Shown: piece after piece, positions 31,095 through 40,294 of the stretch
How the letters are laid out: the number at the start of each line of letters is the position of its first letter
How positions within the stretch are numbered: position 1 is the stretch's first letter
From: Gordonia sp049847105
Lineage (GTDB): Bacteria > Actinomycetota > Actinomycetes > Mycobacteriales > Mycobacteriaceae
DNA: 64,000 nucleotides
Direction: 5' to 3'
Assembly: GCF_049847105.1 (NCBI RefSeq)
Contig: NZ_JBNCNS010000003.1
Coordinates: 248,001 to 312,000, forward strand
Notes under the pieces: generated by a model
Databases searched by the model: none
Told to the model about the DNA's origin: nothing
Seen by the model: only the letters and a program-made list of their open reading frames with translations
Program-made: the position numbers and the translations under genes

Positions 31095-32320
31095 GATTCG
31101 GCTTTGCCATGCACGGCAGTCGAGGTGACGTCCAGCCGGGTGTTGCCGTGGCGCAGGCCCTTGCCGACCGGGGTCACGACGTGACCGTGGCGGCGCCCGA
31201 GGACATCGCCCCGGCGGTGAGCCGCACAGGGTTGTCGACCCGAGTGCTCTGTCCCGACAACTCGGAGCTCCTGCAGAGTGCGCTCGTCAAGGAGCGACTG
31301 AAGAGCAAGAACCCCTCGGTGCGCCTCAAGGCGCTTGCTGAGATCTCGTCGTTCGGTGCGGAGACGTCGGAACAGGTCATGGGTGAACTAGCCCGGGACG
31401 CCGACGTTCTGGTGACCGGATTGCTCGCGCAGGAACGCGCGGCAACCGTCGCCGAGAGCGCACAGGTCTCGTTCGTGCCGCTGCACTATTGCCCGATCCG
31501 AGCGAATGTGTCGGTCGAGATCCTCGGATCGACGCCGCGGTGGGCTCGCCGCGCGTTCTGGTCGATCGGTGACCAGGTCAACTGGTGGACGGTGCGAGGT
31601 CGCGACCGTGACCTGCGCCGTCGTCTCGGCATCGCGACCGCGACGGGCCCGCTTCCGCGCCGGCTCCGCGAGGCAGGTGGCTCCGAGATCCAGGCGTATG
31701 ACGCGCTGATGTTTCCGGGACTCGCGGACGAATGGGGTCCCACCAGGCCGTTCACCGGCGCACTCCTGCCCGACGAACCGACGCGCATGGCATACAACGG
31801 CGACGCCGGCGCGGTCACGGCGCGGGCGGTCGACTGGGCCGATGCCGGTGATCGACCCGTCTACGTCGGATTCGGCAGCATGCCGATCGAACGCGAGCGC
31901 ATCGACGGGATCGTCGAGTCATTGACCGCCATGGGGCTGCGGGTCATCGCACATACGTCACATGACCTTCCGGAGCGCGACGCCGTACTGCGGGTGAGCG
32001 GATCGGTGGATCACGAGGCGCTGCTGCCGCACTGTCGCGGCGCGGTGCATCACGGTGGCGCGGGCACCACGGCGGCCGTCGCACGTGCCGGCATCCCTGC
32101 GGTGGTGGGTTGGCTGAGCGCCGATCAACCGATGTGGACCGCCTCGCTCCGCCGGCTCGGGGTAGGGGGCGGACGGCGACTGCGAAAGCTCGATGACGGT
32201 GACCTCACACTGCTTCTCGACGACGGGGTCGCCGAGCGGGCCGCGGACCTGGCCGACCGGCTGACGCCGCCCGATCGTGCGGTTGCCCGGGCCTGCGACG
32301 TGTTGCTTGCGGCGGGCTGA
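31091..32320 (+). CDS. UDP-glycosyltransferase-like (GT1/MGT family)
   Basis: 409 residues, GT-B fold. MRFGFAMHGSRGDVQPGVAVAQALADRGHDV is the standard GT1 start (GSRGDVQP), YVGFGSMPIE the middle, and PHCRGAVHHGGAGTTAAVARAGIPAVVGWLSADQPMWT the donor-binding signature. Enzymes of this type glycosylate sterols, flavonoids, rhamnolipids or macrolides. The ATG overlaps the flavoprotein stop (ATGA), so the two should act on one pathway, perhaps a glycosylated carotenoid or other terpenoid. The following 265 bases contain no gene, only the promoter of the osmoprotectant transporter. Confidence 0.9.
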   Translation: MRFGFAMHGSRGDVQPGVAVAQALADRGHDVTVAAPEDIAPAVSRTGLSTRVLCPDNSELLQSALVKERLKSKNPSVRLKALAEISSFGAETSEQVMGELARDADVLVTGLLAQERAATVAESAQVSFVPLHYCPIRANVSVEILGSTPRWARRAFWSIGDQVNWWTVRGRDRDLRRRLGIATATGPLPRRLREAGGSEIQAYDALMFPGLADEWGPTRPFTGALLPDEPTRMAYNGDAGAVTARAVDWADAGDRPVYVGFGSMPIERERIDGIVESLTAMGLRVIAHTSHDLPERDAVLRVSGSVDHEALLPHCRGAVHHGGAGTTAAVARAGIPAVVGWLSADQPMWTASLRRLGVGGGRRLRKLDDGDLTLLLDDGVAERAADLADRLTPPDRAVARACDVLLAAG

Positions 32321-32585
32321 TCGCTGATCCGGCATCCGGCAGGCGTGCCTGGTCGGCCACCTGCGCGACCGGCGTTTTGTCCGATTTCGACGAGGTCGTC
32401 GCTGGCGAAGACACGGTCAACACCAGGCAAATGCTGTGCGTTCACAGTGACCTGACTAAGGTGACAAACGAACCGACCGACAAATTAAGGCCACGGATGC
32501 GCCCCGGCGTGATCCGGAATGTGATCGCCGGCGCTGGCTCCGAACGGGCCACGAGCGACACGGCCAGGCCCGGAAAGGTGAGGGT

Positions 32586-33899
32586 TTGGCGACTCCATCC
32601 CTGAGCGAAGCGGCCCAGCCGGGCACGCATACCCACGACATCGCACTACGCGCAGAACACGTCTACAAGATTTTCGGTCGACGTGAGAACGAGGTGGTCA
32701 AGCGGTTGCGTGCCGGTGCGGACCCCGACGACCTGAAGGACATGGGCACCGCAGCGGTCATCGACGCCAGTTTCGAGGTGCCGTCCGGTGAGATCTTCGT
32801 CGTGATGGGTCTGTCCGGTTCCGGTAAATCGACGTTGATCCGGACCCTCAACGGGCTGTGGAAGCCGTCGGCGGGCAACATCCACATCGGCGACACCGAC
32901 ATCACCAAGGTCTCCGACAAAGCGCTGCGGGCCATCCGTCGTGACCACGTCTCCATGGTCTTCCAGCATTTCGCCCTTCTCCCGCACCGCACGGTCCGGG
33001 ACAACGCGGCATATGCGCTCAAGGAACAGGGCATCGGCAAGGCCGAACGGCTCGAACGCGCCGATCACTGGTTGGGCGTCGTCGGCCTCGAGGGCTGGGG
33101 TGATCGCCTGCCCGGGCAACTGTCGGGCGGCATGCAGCAGCGTGTCGGTCTGGCGCGGGCGCTGGCAGCGGAGACGGACATCCTGCTGATGGACGAGGCG
33201 TTCTCCGCTCTCGATCCGTTGATCCGCGGTGAGATGCAGGACCAGCTCATCGAACTCCAGTCCAGCCTCGGCAAGACGATCATCTTCATCACTCACGACC
33301 TCAACGAGGCGATGTACGTGGGTGACCGGATCGCCGTCATGAGGTCTGGACGGATCGTCCAGATCGGCACTGCGGAACAGATTTTGACCGACCCTGCCAA
33401 CGACTACGTCGCGAAGTTCACCGCCGAGGTCGACCGATCTCGCGTGCTGACCGCGAGCTCGGTCATGGAGCCCGCGACTGCGGTGATCACGTTGTCCGCG
33501 GGACCGCGTGGTGCCGTCAACGAGATGCGACAGCACCAGACCTCGGGCGTCCTCGTCGTCGACCGTGACCGGCGACTGCTCGGTTACGTCACCGACGACG
33601 ACGCGGTCGCGGCGGTGAAGAACGACCAGAAGGAACTGACACCTTTGCTGCGAAAGGATGCACTCGTCTCCGTCAACGGGTCGACTCCGGTGGCCGAATT
33701 GTTTGCGCCGTCGAGCGAGTCGCCGGTGCCGCTGGTGGTCACCGATGACGACGGGCGTCTGCGCGGCGTCGTCCCGCGGGTCGGGCTGCTCGCCTCGATG
33801 GCGCCCAGGGACACCGCACCAGCATCATCCGACAGTGCCGACGGGGAGAAGGTCGCCGAACCATCGGTCGACGATCTCGAAGGCGGTGATGCGTCGTGA
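32586..33899 (+). CDS. opuAA: Glycine-betaine/proline ABC transporter, ATPase (OpuAA/ProV-like)
   Basis: 437 residues. ABC ATPase at about 60-285: VMGLSGSGKSTLIRTLNG (Walker A), Q-loop MVFQHFALLPHRTV, signature LSGGMQQRVGLARAL, Walker B ILLMDEAFSALDP, then HD of FITHDLNEAM. The QHFALLP and FSALDPLIR patterns are diagnostic of the ProV/OpuAA group. Two CBS-like modules follow at the C-terminus (PRGAVNEMRQHQTSGVLVVD, SPVPLVVTDDDGRLRGVV), which in OpuA sense ionic strength. TTG start; GTGAGGG lies just before it. Overlaps the permease start (GTGA). Confidence 0.95.
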   Translation: MATPSLSEAAQPGTHTHDIALRAEHVYKIFGRRENEVVKRLRAGADPDDLKDMGTAAVIDASFEVPSGEIFVVMGLSGSGKSTLIRTLNGLWKPSAGNIHIGDTDITKVSDKALRAIRRDHVSMVFQHFALLPHRTVRDNAAYALKEQGIGKAERLERADHWLGVVGLEGWGDRLPGQLSGGMQQRVGLARALAAETDILLMDEAFSALDPLIRGEMQDQLIELQSSLGKTIIFITHDLNEAMYVGDRIAVMRSGRIVQIGTAEQILTDPANDYVAKFTAEVDRSRVLTASSVMEPATAVITLSAGPRGAVNEMRQHQTSGVLVVDRDRRLLGYVTDDDAVAAVKNDQKELTPLLRKDALVSVNGSTPVAELFAPSSESPVPLVVTDDDGRLRGVVPRVGLLASMAPRDTAPASSDSADGEKVAEPSVDDLEGGDAS

Positions 33900-34756
33900 G
33901 TTTCGCGAATCCGCGTATCCATCTCGGGGACGCTGTCGAGTCCGCCTTCGACTGGTTCACCGAACACGCCTCCTGGCTGTTCGACGCGATCAAGACCGTC
34001 ATCGACGGGTTCTACGACGCGTTGTACAACGTCCTGTCCAGCCCGCCCTACTACGTCATGATCCTGATTCTCGCCGCCCTCGCGCTGCTCGCCGGTGGTC
34101 TCCGAAAAGGGTGGCCGCTGGCGGTCTTCACAGTCATCGGCTTTTACTTCATCCGCGCGTTCGACCAGTGGCTGAATGCGATGAGCACGATCGCGCTGGT
34201 CCTCGTGGCGGTGATCATCGCGCTGGTGGTCGCGATCCCGATCGGGATTCTGGCGGCTCGCAACCGGGCGGTCTCGGCCGTCGTCCGGCCGATCCTCGAC
34301 CTGATGCAGACCCTTCCGGGTCTCGTCTACCTGGTCCCGGTGATCATCATCTTCGGTATCGGCCCCACTCCGGGTGTCGTCGCGACCATCATCTTCGCGA
34401 TGCCGCCGGGCATCCGGCTCACCGAACTCGCGATCCGGCAAGTGGATCCGGAAGTGGTCGAGGCGGGTCAGGCATTCGGCTCGAGTCCCGCGCGGATTCT
34501 GCGCCAGATCCAGATCCCGCTGGCGATGCCCACGATCATGGCCGGCGTCAACCAGGTCATCATGCTCGCACTGTCGATGGTGGTGATCGCCGGATTCGCG
34601 GGTGCAGGCGGACTGGGCGGGCAGGTCAACGAGTCGCTCCAGACCCTGAACCTGGCGCTGGGAGTCGAAGCCGGTCTGTCGGTGGTGATCATCGCCGTCT
34701 ACATGGACCGGATCAGTTCGGCGATCGGGGGTCGTGGCCGGGTGGCGAACGCCTAG
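33896..34756 (+). CDS. opuAB: Glycine-betaine/proline ABC transporter, permease (OpuAB/ProW-like)
   Basis: 286 residues, about seven membrane helices. The ABC-permease EAA loop is visible as EVVEAGQAFGSSPARILRQIQIPLAMPTIMAGVNQVIM, and DLMQTLPGLVYLVPVIIIFGIGPTPGV is typical of ProW. GTG start overlaps the ATPase stop. It imports quaternary-amine or ectoine-type solutes together with the ATPase and the lipoprotein that follow and precede it. Confidence 0.95.
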   Translation: MSFANPRIHLGDAVESAFDWFTEHASWLFDAIKTVIDGFYDALYNVLSSPPYYVMILILAALALLAGGLRKGWPLAVFTVIGFYFIRAFDQWLNAMSTIALVLVAVIIALVVAIPIGILAARNRAVSAVVRPILDLMQTLPGLVYLVPVIIIFGIGPTPGVVATIIFAMPPGIRLTELAIRQVDPEVVEAGQAFGSSPARILRQIQIPLAMPTIMAGVNQVIMLALSMVVIAGFAGAGGLGGQVNESLQTLNLALGVEAGLSVVIIAVYMDRISSAIGGRGRVANA

Positions 34757-34844
34757 TCGCATCGATCCGGCCGCGCCGCCGGCCACACGTTACGTCCGGT
34801 GGGTCACACGACCCATTGCAGGAGTGAAAGAGGGTAGGAACGAG

Positions 34845-35846
34845 ATGAAGAGAAAGCTAGGGATTTTCGCGGCGGCCATCACGGTCGGCGCGTTGGCGCT
34901 CAGCGGGTGCGGTGCGTCGAACTCCAACTCCGATTCGGCGGGCGGCGGCGGGACCGAGGCCAGCGCATCGGGTGCGGCGAGCAAATACGCGAACTGCTCG
35001 CTCACCGACGGCGTCGCGGATGCCACGAGTGCTTCCGCGGGTAGCGGCGACAAGAACATCACCATCGGTGCGTTCAGCGGGTGGGATGAGTCGACCGCGA
35101 CGGCCTACCTGATGAAGAACATCCTCGCGAAGAACGGCTACACCGCCAACGTCAAGACCCTCGACGCCGCGGCAGCCTTCACCGCGACCACCAAGGGCGA
35201 CGTCGACGTCATCACCGACGTGTGGCTGCCGACGACCCACAAGACCTACATCGAGCAGTACGGCGACCAGATGGAGCCGCTCGGCTGCTGGTACGACAAC
35301 GCGAAACTGACCATCGCGGTGAACAATTCGTCACCGGCGAAGTCCATCGAAGATCTGAAGTCGATGGGTGGCGACTACAACAACACCTTGGTCGGGATCG
35401 AGCCCGGCGCCGGTGAGACCGGCGTCGTCAAGGACGACATGATCCCCGCCTATGGCCTGCAGAACATGACCTTCACGACCTCGTCGACCGCCGCGATGCT
35501 CGCGTCGATCAAGAAGGCCGAGGCCGAGAAGACCAATGTCGCCGTCACGCTGTGGAAGCCGCACTGGGCCTACTCGGCGTTCGACATCCGGGACCTGGAC
35601 GATCCGAAGGGAGCGATGGGCGGCAAGGAAGGCATCTGGAACTTCGCCACCAAGGGCTTCGGTGAGTCCAATCCGAAGGCTGCCCAGCTGTTCAAGAACC
35701 TCATCGTCCCCGATCAGGAACTCTCCGATCTCGAGGATCTGATGACGCAGAAGTACCAGGGCAACAATCCTGATGCCGCGGTGAACGAGTGGCTGACCAC
35801 GCACCCGGACTTCGCGAATCAGTTGCAGACCGGGGCGCTCAAGTAA
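34845..35846 (+). CDS. opuAC: Glycine-betaine-type substrate-binding lipoprotein (OpuAC/ProX-like)
   Basis: 333 residues. Signal peptide MKRKLGIFAAAITVGALA with lipobox LSGC (Cys 22), then a Ser/Gly-rich linker and the OpuAC fold: GWDESTATAYLMKNILAKNG, DVITDVWLPTTHKTYI, GIEPGAGETGVV, and LWKPHWAYSAFDIRDL. The Trp residues in these motifs form the aromatic cage for quaternary amines. ATG after AGGGTAGGAACG. Third gene of the transporter operon, tethered to the outer face of the cytoplasmic membrane. An ectoine hydroxylase lies 0.9 kb downstream. Confidence 0.95.
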   Translation: MKRKLGIFAAAITVGALALSGCGASNSNSDSAGGGGTEASASGAASKYANCSLTDGVADATSASAGSGDKNITIGAFSGWDESTATAYLMKNILAKNGYTANVKTLDAAAAFTATTKGDVDVITDVWLPTTHKTYIEQYGDQMEPLGCWYDNAKLTIAVNNSSPAKSIEDLKSMGGDYNNTLVGIEPGAGETGVVKDDMIPAYGLQNMTFTTSSTAAMLASIKKAEAEKTNVAVTLWKPHWAYSAFDIRDLDDPKGAMGGKEGIWNFATKGFGESNPKAAQLFKNLIVPDQELSDLEDLMTQKYQGNNPDAAVNEWLTTHPDFANQLQTGALK

Positions 35847-35876
35847 CAGCTCCCAGTCGACAGTTCGACAACGACG

Positions 35877-35924
35877 TGCGCGGCACCGGCCGAGGTCCTC
35901 GAGACCGAAAGCCGGTGCCGCGCA
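35877..35924. terminator. Bidirectional terminator hairpin
   Basis: TGCGCGGCACCGGC at 35877-35890 pairs perfectly with GCCGGTGCCGCGCA at 35911-35924 over a 20-base loop. It lies between the convergent ends of the osmoprotectant operon and the DUF1345 gene and can serve both. Confidence 0.7.
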
Positions 35925-35925
35925 G

Positions 35926-36561
35926 TCATGTGACGACTATTCCGGCGACGAGGTTGATCGTGGTGGCGAGGATCACGGCGCCGAACACGTACGAGAGCAT
36001 GCAGTGGCGGAGCGCGACCGCCCGGATCCCGGAGTCGGAGACGTCGGTGTCCGACACCTGGTACGTCATGCCCAGGTTGTAGCTGAAATAGAAGAAGTCG
36101 CGGAACTGCGGAGGTGCGTCTGAATTGAAGTCGATGCCACCGGGTTCGCCCGCGTAGTAGAGGAACGCATACCGCGTCGCGTACATGAGGTGCAGGCTTC
36201 CCCACGACAGGAACACCCCCGCCAGCGCGACCGTGGCCGGGAACCAGTCCGCGTGGGAGCCGCCCTCGATCAACAGGCCGACGATTCCCCCGAGTGCCGA
36301 CAACGTCGCGACGACGACGATGAGTTCGTCGATCGCCGGCCGGTAGTCCTCGCGACCGGCGTGCTGTCGGGTCTGCTCCCCGTCCATCGGCCACAGCGCC
36401 GCCCATCCGAGCGCGACGAACACCGCGCCGGTGACAGCGATGGCGACGAGGACCGCCGACCCCGCATCGGTCGCGACCAACCCGACCGCGGCACCGCACA
36501 GGATGCCCGCGATGAGCGCGAGAAGTATCCGAGGTGTGGCGGTCGAAGGCACGAATCGCAT
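35926..36561 (-). CDS. DUF1345 membrane protein
   Basis: 211 residues with five predicted helices. DELIVVVATLSALGGIVGLLIEGG, LSWGSLHLMYATRYAFLYYAG and FRDFFYFSYNLGMTYQVSDTDVSD are characteristic of DUF1345, whose role is not known. ATG at 36561 gives MRFVPSTATPRILLALIAGI. It is divergent from the ectoine hydroxylase gene; 170 bases lie between them. Confidence 0.85.
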   Translation of the reverse strand: MRFVPSTATPRILLALIAGILCGAAVGLVATDAGSAVLVAIAVTGAVFVALGWAALWPMDGEQTRQHAGREDYRPAIDELIVVVATLSALGGIVGLLIEGGSHADWFPATVALAGVFLSWGSLHLMYATRYAFLYYAGEPGGIDFNSDAPPQFRDFFYFSYNLGMTYQVSDTDVSDSGIRAVALRHCMLSYVFGAVILATTINLVAGIVVT

Positions 36562-36731
36562 GTCGTCAGTCTGCCCGCATCTCGGGCGGTGATCGTGGCG
36601 CCACGATACGCAGCGGGTTTGCTTAGCCTGTCTGATCCGAGTAAGCCTCAGGTGGGCGCCCATTTCGCGGGCGTATGACAAGTCAACATCCGGCCATAGA
36701 TGCCAATTGAGGGAAAGGATCAACGTAGATC

Positions 36732-37619
36732 GTGGTAACTCAAACAGCAACTCGCTCCGTCGATGTGTACCGCACACGTCTGTCGGAGCACAGCCAGATC
36801 GAGCCTCGACCACACCCGGTGGTCTGGGCCGGCATGAAAACCCCGGGCCCGATGTCGGGCCCGGAGCTCCGTCGATACGACGAGCGGGGCTACCACACCG
36901 CGTCTTCGGTGATCAGTGATGACGACATCGGGCGCTGTCTCGACGATGTGCGCGCGGTCACCGATCGTCTCGGGGAGGACGATCGGGTGATCCGCGAGCC
37001 GTCGAGCGGCGATGTCCGCTCCCTGTTCGCGGTGCATCAGCTCAGCGATGTGGTCGCCGAGATCTGTGCACGTGACGAGATCGTCGGTGTCGCAAGGCAA
37101 ATCCTCGGCGACGACGTGTACGTCCATCAGAGTCGGGTGAATCTCAAGCCCGGCTTTGCGGGTGGGCCGTTCTACTGGCACTCCGACTTCGAGACGTGGC
37201 ATGCCGAGGACGGGATGCCCGCCCCTCGTGCGCTCAGCGTGTCGATTGCGTTGACGCCCAACCACTCCTACAACGGTGCGCTGATGATCGTGCCGGGATC
37301 GCACAAGCGGTTCGTCAGTTGTGTGGGCGAGACGCCCGACGGCTACCACGAGGAGTCGCTGGTGTCCTACCGTCCACCGTTCGGTACGCCGGAGGAGGGC
37401 GACGTCACCGAGCTGACCGACGACTTCGGCATCGACACGATCACCGGGCCCGCCGGTTCGGCGCTCTACTTCGACTCCAACTGCATGCACGCGTCGTCGG
37501 GCAACATCACGCCCTACCCGCGCAGCAACCTCTTCGTGGTCTTCAACGCGAAGTCGAATGCTCTGCAGGAGCCGTTCGGCGCGCCGCAACCGCGACCGGA
37601 CCATCTGGCGCACAGGTGA
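36732..37619 (+). CDS. ectD: Ectoine 5-hydroxylase EctD
   Basis: 295 residues, the usual length. 2-oxoglutarate/Fe(II) dioxygenase converting ectoine to 5-hydroxyectoine in the cytoplasm. The family signature is FYWHSDFETWHAEDGMP with the first metal-binding His and Asp; the distal His and 2-OG-binding Arg/Ser are in FDSNCMHASSGNITPYPRSN. VYVHQSRVNLKPGFAGG contacts the substrate. GTG start; a GGGAAAGGA lies 12-19 bases before it. No ectA, ectB or ectC is next to it, so ectoine must be made elsewhere in the genome or imported, possibly by the adjacent Opu-type transporter. Confidence 0.95.
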   Translation: MVTQTATRSVDVYRTRLSEHSQIEPRPHPVVWAGMKTPGPMSGPELRRYDERGYHTASSVISDDDIGRCLDDVRAVTDRLGEDDRVIREPSSGDVRSLFAVHQLSDVVAEICARDEIVGVARQILGDDVYVHQSRVNLKPGFAGGPFYWHSDFETWHAEDGMPAPRALSVSIALTPNHSYNGALMIVPGSHKRFVSCVGETPDGYHEESLVSYRPPFGTPEEGDVTELTDDFGIDTITGPAGSALYFDSNCMHASSGNITPYPRSNLFVVFNAKSNALQEPFGAPQPRPDHLAHR

Positions 37620-37685
37620 TCTGACCGTTGTCGCCGAGGGGTGATTGTTGCCGCAACCCCCCTCGGCGACCATTAGCGACGCTAT

Positions 37686-37698
37686 ATAGGAAACCTAT
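37686..37698. promoter_or_regulatory. Inverted repeat ATAGG-AAA-CCTAT upstream of MarR
   Basis: Five-base perfect arms around AAA, 35 bases upstream of the MarR-family start at 37733. Could be an autoregulatory site. It overlaps an AT-rich stretch (TATATAGG) suitable for a -10 element. Confidence 0.35.
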
Positions 37699-37732
37699 GC
37701 AGCATCGTTGCAGGTCGAATAAAGTGGGTCAC

Positions 37733-38191
37733 ATGTCCGCCACGTTCGCATCCTCGGCCGGTTCGAACGGCAACGTCGACGACACCGCCGATGCGCTCTA
37801 TGCGTTGATGGCCGACTTCGTGCGCCAGCGCCCCCGCGACATGAGCATGACCGCGGCAGCCACGTTGACCGCCCTGCGCCAGCGCGGCCCGCAACGTATC
37901 ACCGGCCTCGCCGGCACCCAGGGCGTGACGCAGCCGTCGATGACCTCGTTGATCGCATCTCTGGAGAGGTCGGGACTCGTCGCGCGTCGCGACGATCCGG
38001 CCGATGGCCGTGCCAGTCTCATCGAGCTCACCGCGGTGGGGCTGGACTACATCGTGGAGCGCAGACGGCAGGTGACCGATCGGATCGGCGAGTACATCGA
38101 GAGCCTGCCGACCGAGCAACGCTCGGCGCTCGCCGCGGCACTGCCGGCCCTGCGGGGTCTGGAGGAACTGGCCGGCGAAGACGTGCCCTGA
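37733..38191 (+). CDS. MarR-family regulator
   Basis: 152 residues. Winged-helix core: QRITGLAGTQGVTQPSMTSLIASLERSGLVARRDDPADGRASLIEL with the DPADGR wing typical of MarR, and C-terminal dimer helices (VTDRIGEYIESLPTEQRSAL). It is convergent with the second MFS gene (which ends 12 bases on), and co-directional with ectD. Target not obvious; it is a different subgroup from the two MarR proteins paired with the MFS exporters. Confidence 0.9.
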   Translation: MSATFASSAGSNGNVDDTADALYALMADFVRQRPRDMSMTAAATLTALRQRGPQRITGLAGTQGVTQPSMTSLIASLERSGLVARRDDPADGRASLIELTAVGLDYIVERRRQVTDRIGEYIESLPTEQRSALAAALPALRGLEELAGEDVP

Positions 38192-38202
38192 GACTCGCCC
38201 GC

Positions 38203-39693
38203 TCAGCCGGCGGGCACCGGCTCGGCGTCGGCGGATGCGTCCGCGCCGGCGACCTTGTTTCGGACGATCGGGATCAGCAGGGTGATGGCGACCCCGACGA
38301 AGGCGGCGACCGCACCGATCAGGAAGCACCACCGGAACGCGGAATGGCTGGGCACCTCGGCCGGTCCGAAGGTGATCGTCGAACTGGTCAGGACCAGGGC
38401 CATCACCGCCGACGCGGTGGTGGTGCCGATCGAACGCATCAAACCGTTGAGGCCGACCGCCGCGCCGGCCTCGTGCATCGGGACCGAACCCATGATCAGG
38501 GTGGGCATGGCCGCATAACCGATCCCCACGCCGGCGGAACAGATCAGCGAGGCCAGCGCGAGCTGCCATGGCGCGTTCATCAGCAGGAAGGCGCCGAGGT
38601 AGCCGAGACCGAGCACGCCGGCCCCGATGGCCATCGTCGGCTTGGCGCCGATCTTGTTGATCAACGTGCCCGACACCGGGGCGAAGATGAGCATCATCAA
38701 CCCACCGGGAGCCATCCAGAGGCCGGCGGCGAGAAGCGTCTGTCCCAGGCCGCCGACCGCCGACGGCATCTCCAGTAGCTGTGGCATCACGATGGCCTGG
38801 GCCATCATGCCGAAACCGATCGCGATCCCGGCCAGGTTGGTGAACAGCACGGCGGGTCGGGCGGTGGTGCGCAGGTCCACGAGGGGATCGGTGTGGCGGA
38901 CCTCGAAGACGCCCCAGATCAGCAGGATCGCCACACCGCCGAACATGAGGCCGAGGGTGGTACCCGAACTCCATCCCCAGTCGTTGCCCTTGGAGACGGC
39001 GATCAACACACCGGACAGGCCGAGGGCGAGTCCGACGGCACCGATGATGTCGAAGTGACCGCCGTTGCTGTCGTCGACGTGTGGCACGGCGACCGCGACC
39101 AGGACGGTGACCACCACCGCGAGGGCGGCCGAACCCCAGAACAGTGCACGCCAGTCCCATTGCTGTGCGACCCATGCCGAGAGCGGCAGGCCGATCGCGC
39201 CGCCGACTCCCATTGTGGCGCTCATCGCCGCAACCGCCATCGACGTCAGGCGTGGAGGGGTCACCTCGCGCATGAGGCTGATGCCGAGCGGGATGAATCC
39301 CATGGCCAGTCCCTGGATGGTGCGTCCGACGATCATCGGGATGAGCGACGAACTGAGGGCACAGACGAGAGATCCCACCACCAGCAGGGCGGCACTCGCC
39401 AGCAGGACCCGCTGCTTGCCGAGTATGTCGCCGAGACGGCCCGCGATCGGCATGGCGACTGCCGCACCGAGCAGGGTCGCGGTGATGATCCACGACGCGT
39501 TGGAGATCGAGGTGTTCAGCAGGCGCGGTATCTCGGGCTGGATCGGGATGATCAAGGTCTGCATCAGCGAGGTGACCAGACCGCCGAAACAGAGGATCGA
39601 CACGACGACGATCGCGGCGGCCGAGCGGTCGTCGCCGGTCAATTCGGGGTCCACGTGCGTACCCGGCGAATCGCCGGTGGGAGTACTGGTCAT
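38203..39693 (-). CDS. MFS (DHA2-type) exporter
   Basis: 496 residues, 14-helix drug:H+ antiporter. It is closely similar along its whole length to the transporter part of the fusion protein at 4197 (GRLGDILGKQRVLL, GRTIQGLAMGFIPLGISLMREVTPPR, SKGNDWGWSSGTTLGLMFGG), but ends after the last helix (IVRNKVAGADASADAEPVPAG) with no regulatory-like domains. GAGGAG site before ATG 39693. Divergent from a MarR gene with a shared operator. Confidence 0.9.
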   Translation of the reverse strand: MTSTPTGDSPGTHVDPELTGDDRSAAAIVVVSILCFGGLVTSLMQTLIIPIQPEIPRLLNTSISNASWIITATLLGAAVAMPIAGRLGDILGKQRVLLASAALLVVGSLVCALSSSLIPMIVGRTIQGLAMGFIPLGISLMREVTPPRLTSMAVAAMSATMGVGGAIGLPLSAWVAQQWDWRALFWGSAALAVVVTVLVAVAVPHVDDSNGGHFDIIGAVGLALGLSGVLIAVSKGNDWGWSSGTTLGLMFGGVAILLIWGVFEVRHTDPLVDLRTTARPAVLFTNLAGIAIGFGMMAQAIVMPQLLEMPSAVGGLGQTLLAAGLWMAPGGLMMLIFAPVSGTLINKIGAKPTMAIGAGVLGLGYLGAFLLMNAPWQLALASLICSAGVGIGYAAMPTLIMGSVPMHEAGAAVGLNGLMRSIGTTTASAVMALVLTSSTITFGPAEVPSHSAFRWCFLIGAVAAFVGVAITLLIPIVRNKVAGADASADAEPVPAG

Positions 39694-39720
39694 GTGGCAT
39701 CCTCCTCGTAGGATATGTAG

Positions 39721-39739
39721 CCTACATATGTATGGTGCA
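39721..39739. promoter_or_regulatory. MarR operator, copy 2 (CCTACATATGTATGGTGCA)
   Basis: Identical over 19 bases with the site at 6606-6624, including the perfect palindrome TACATATGTA, and at the same 28-base distance from the MFS start. The surrounding spacer has diverged. Confidence 0.75.
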
Positions 39740-39791
39740 TACGCCAAATTATGCGTAGATTGTCCGATATATCGGACGGAAGGTTGGAGAC

Positions 39792-40280
39792 ATGTCAGGT
39801 GCCGGTGACGCATCGTTCTGGCCGTCGCCCGTCTACCGTGACCTGGCCGAAGAGCTGTTGCGGATGGGTCGGCGCAAGACCAACGTCGTTCCGGGCACCC
39901 AGCTCGAGGCATCGGCTTTCGCGATTCTGTGGGTGCTCTCCGACGACCGGCCGCGAACCCTTCGGGAACTCAGCGAGGAACTCGATCTCGAACAGTCGAC
40001 GGTCAACCGGCAGGTGAACGCGGCGATCAAACACGGTTACCTCGAGCGCTTCGAGGTCGAGGGGCAGATCAGCCGGTTCATCCGGCCCACTGCTGCCGGC
40101 CTCGACGCGTTCGAACACGACGGGATGCGACGGGCCGACCGCCTGATCCGCGTCTTCGCCGATCTCGCGCCGGGCTCACCGGATACCCTGCTGCACGAGC
40201 TCCGGGCGTTCAACGACGCCTACGAACGCACCACGGCTCGGCAGGATGAGCAGCACGCCGCGCGCCAGCACGCGCACTGA
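39792..40280 (+). CDS. MarR-family regulator of the second MFS exporter
   Basis: 162 residues, strongly similar to the MarR at 6680 throughout (SPVYRDLAEELLRMGRRKTN, EELDLEQSTVNRQVNAAIKHG, HELRAFNDAYERT). GGAG precedes ATG 39792. Because the two proteins share the recognition helix and the two loci share the operator, cross-regulation of both pumps is likely. Confidence 0.9.
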   Translation: MSGAGDASFWPSPVYRDLAEELLRMGRRKTNVVPGTQLEASAFAILWVLSDDRPRTLRELSEELDLEQSTVNRQVNAAIKHGYLERFEVEGQISRFIRPTAAGLDAFEHDGMRRADRLIRVFADLAPGSPDTLLHELRAFNDAYERTTARQDEQHAARQHAH

Positions 40281-40294
40281 CCGCGAGGGAGTCA

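Noticed and set aside
36600..36731. Iron-box-like TTGCTTAGCCTG upstream of ectD
   Set aside because: Only a partial match to the IdeR consensus and no symmetric second half.
37682..39700. 672-codon minus-strand frame across the second MFS gene and the MarR gene
   Set aside because: Composition is Arg/Pro/Gly-rich and it runs out of phase through two well-supported genes.
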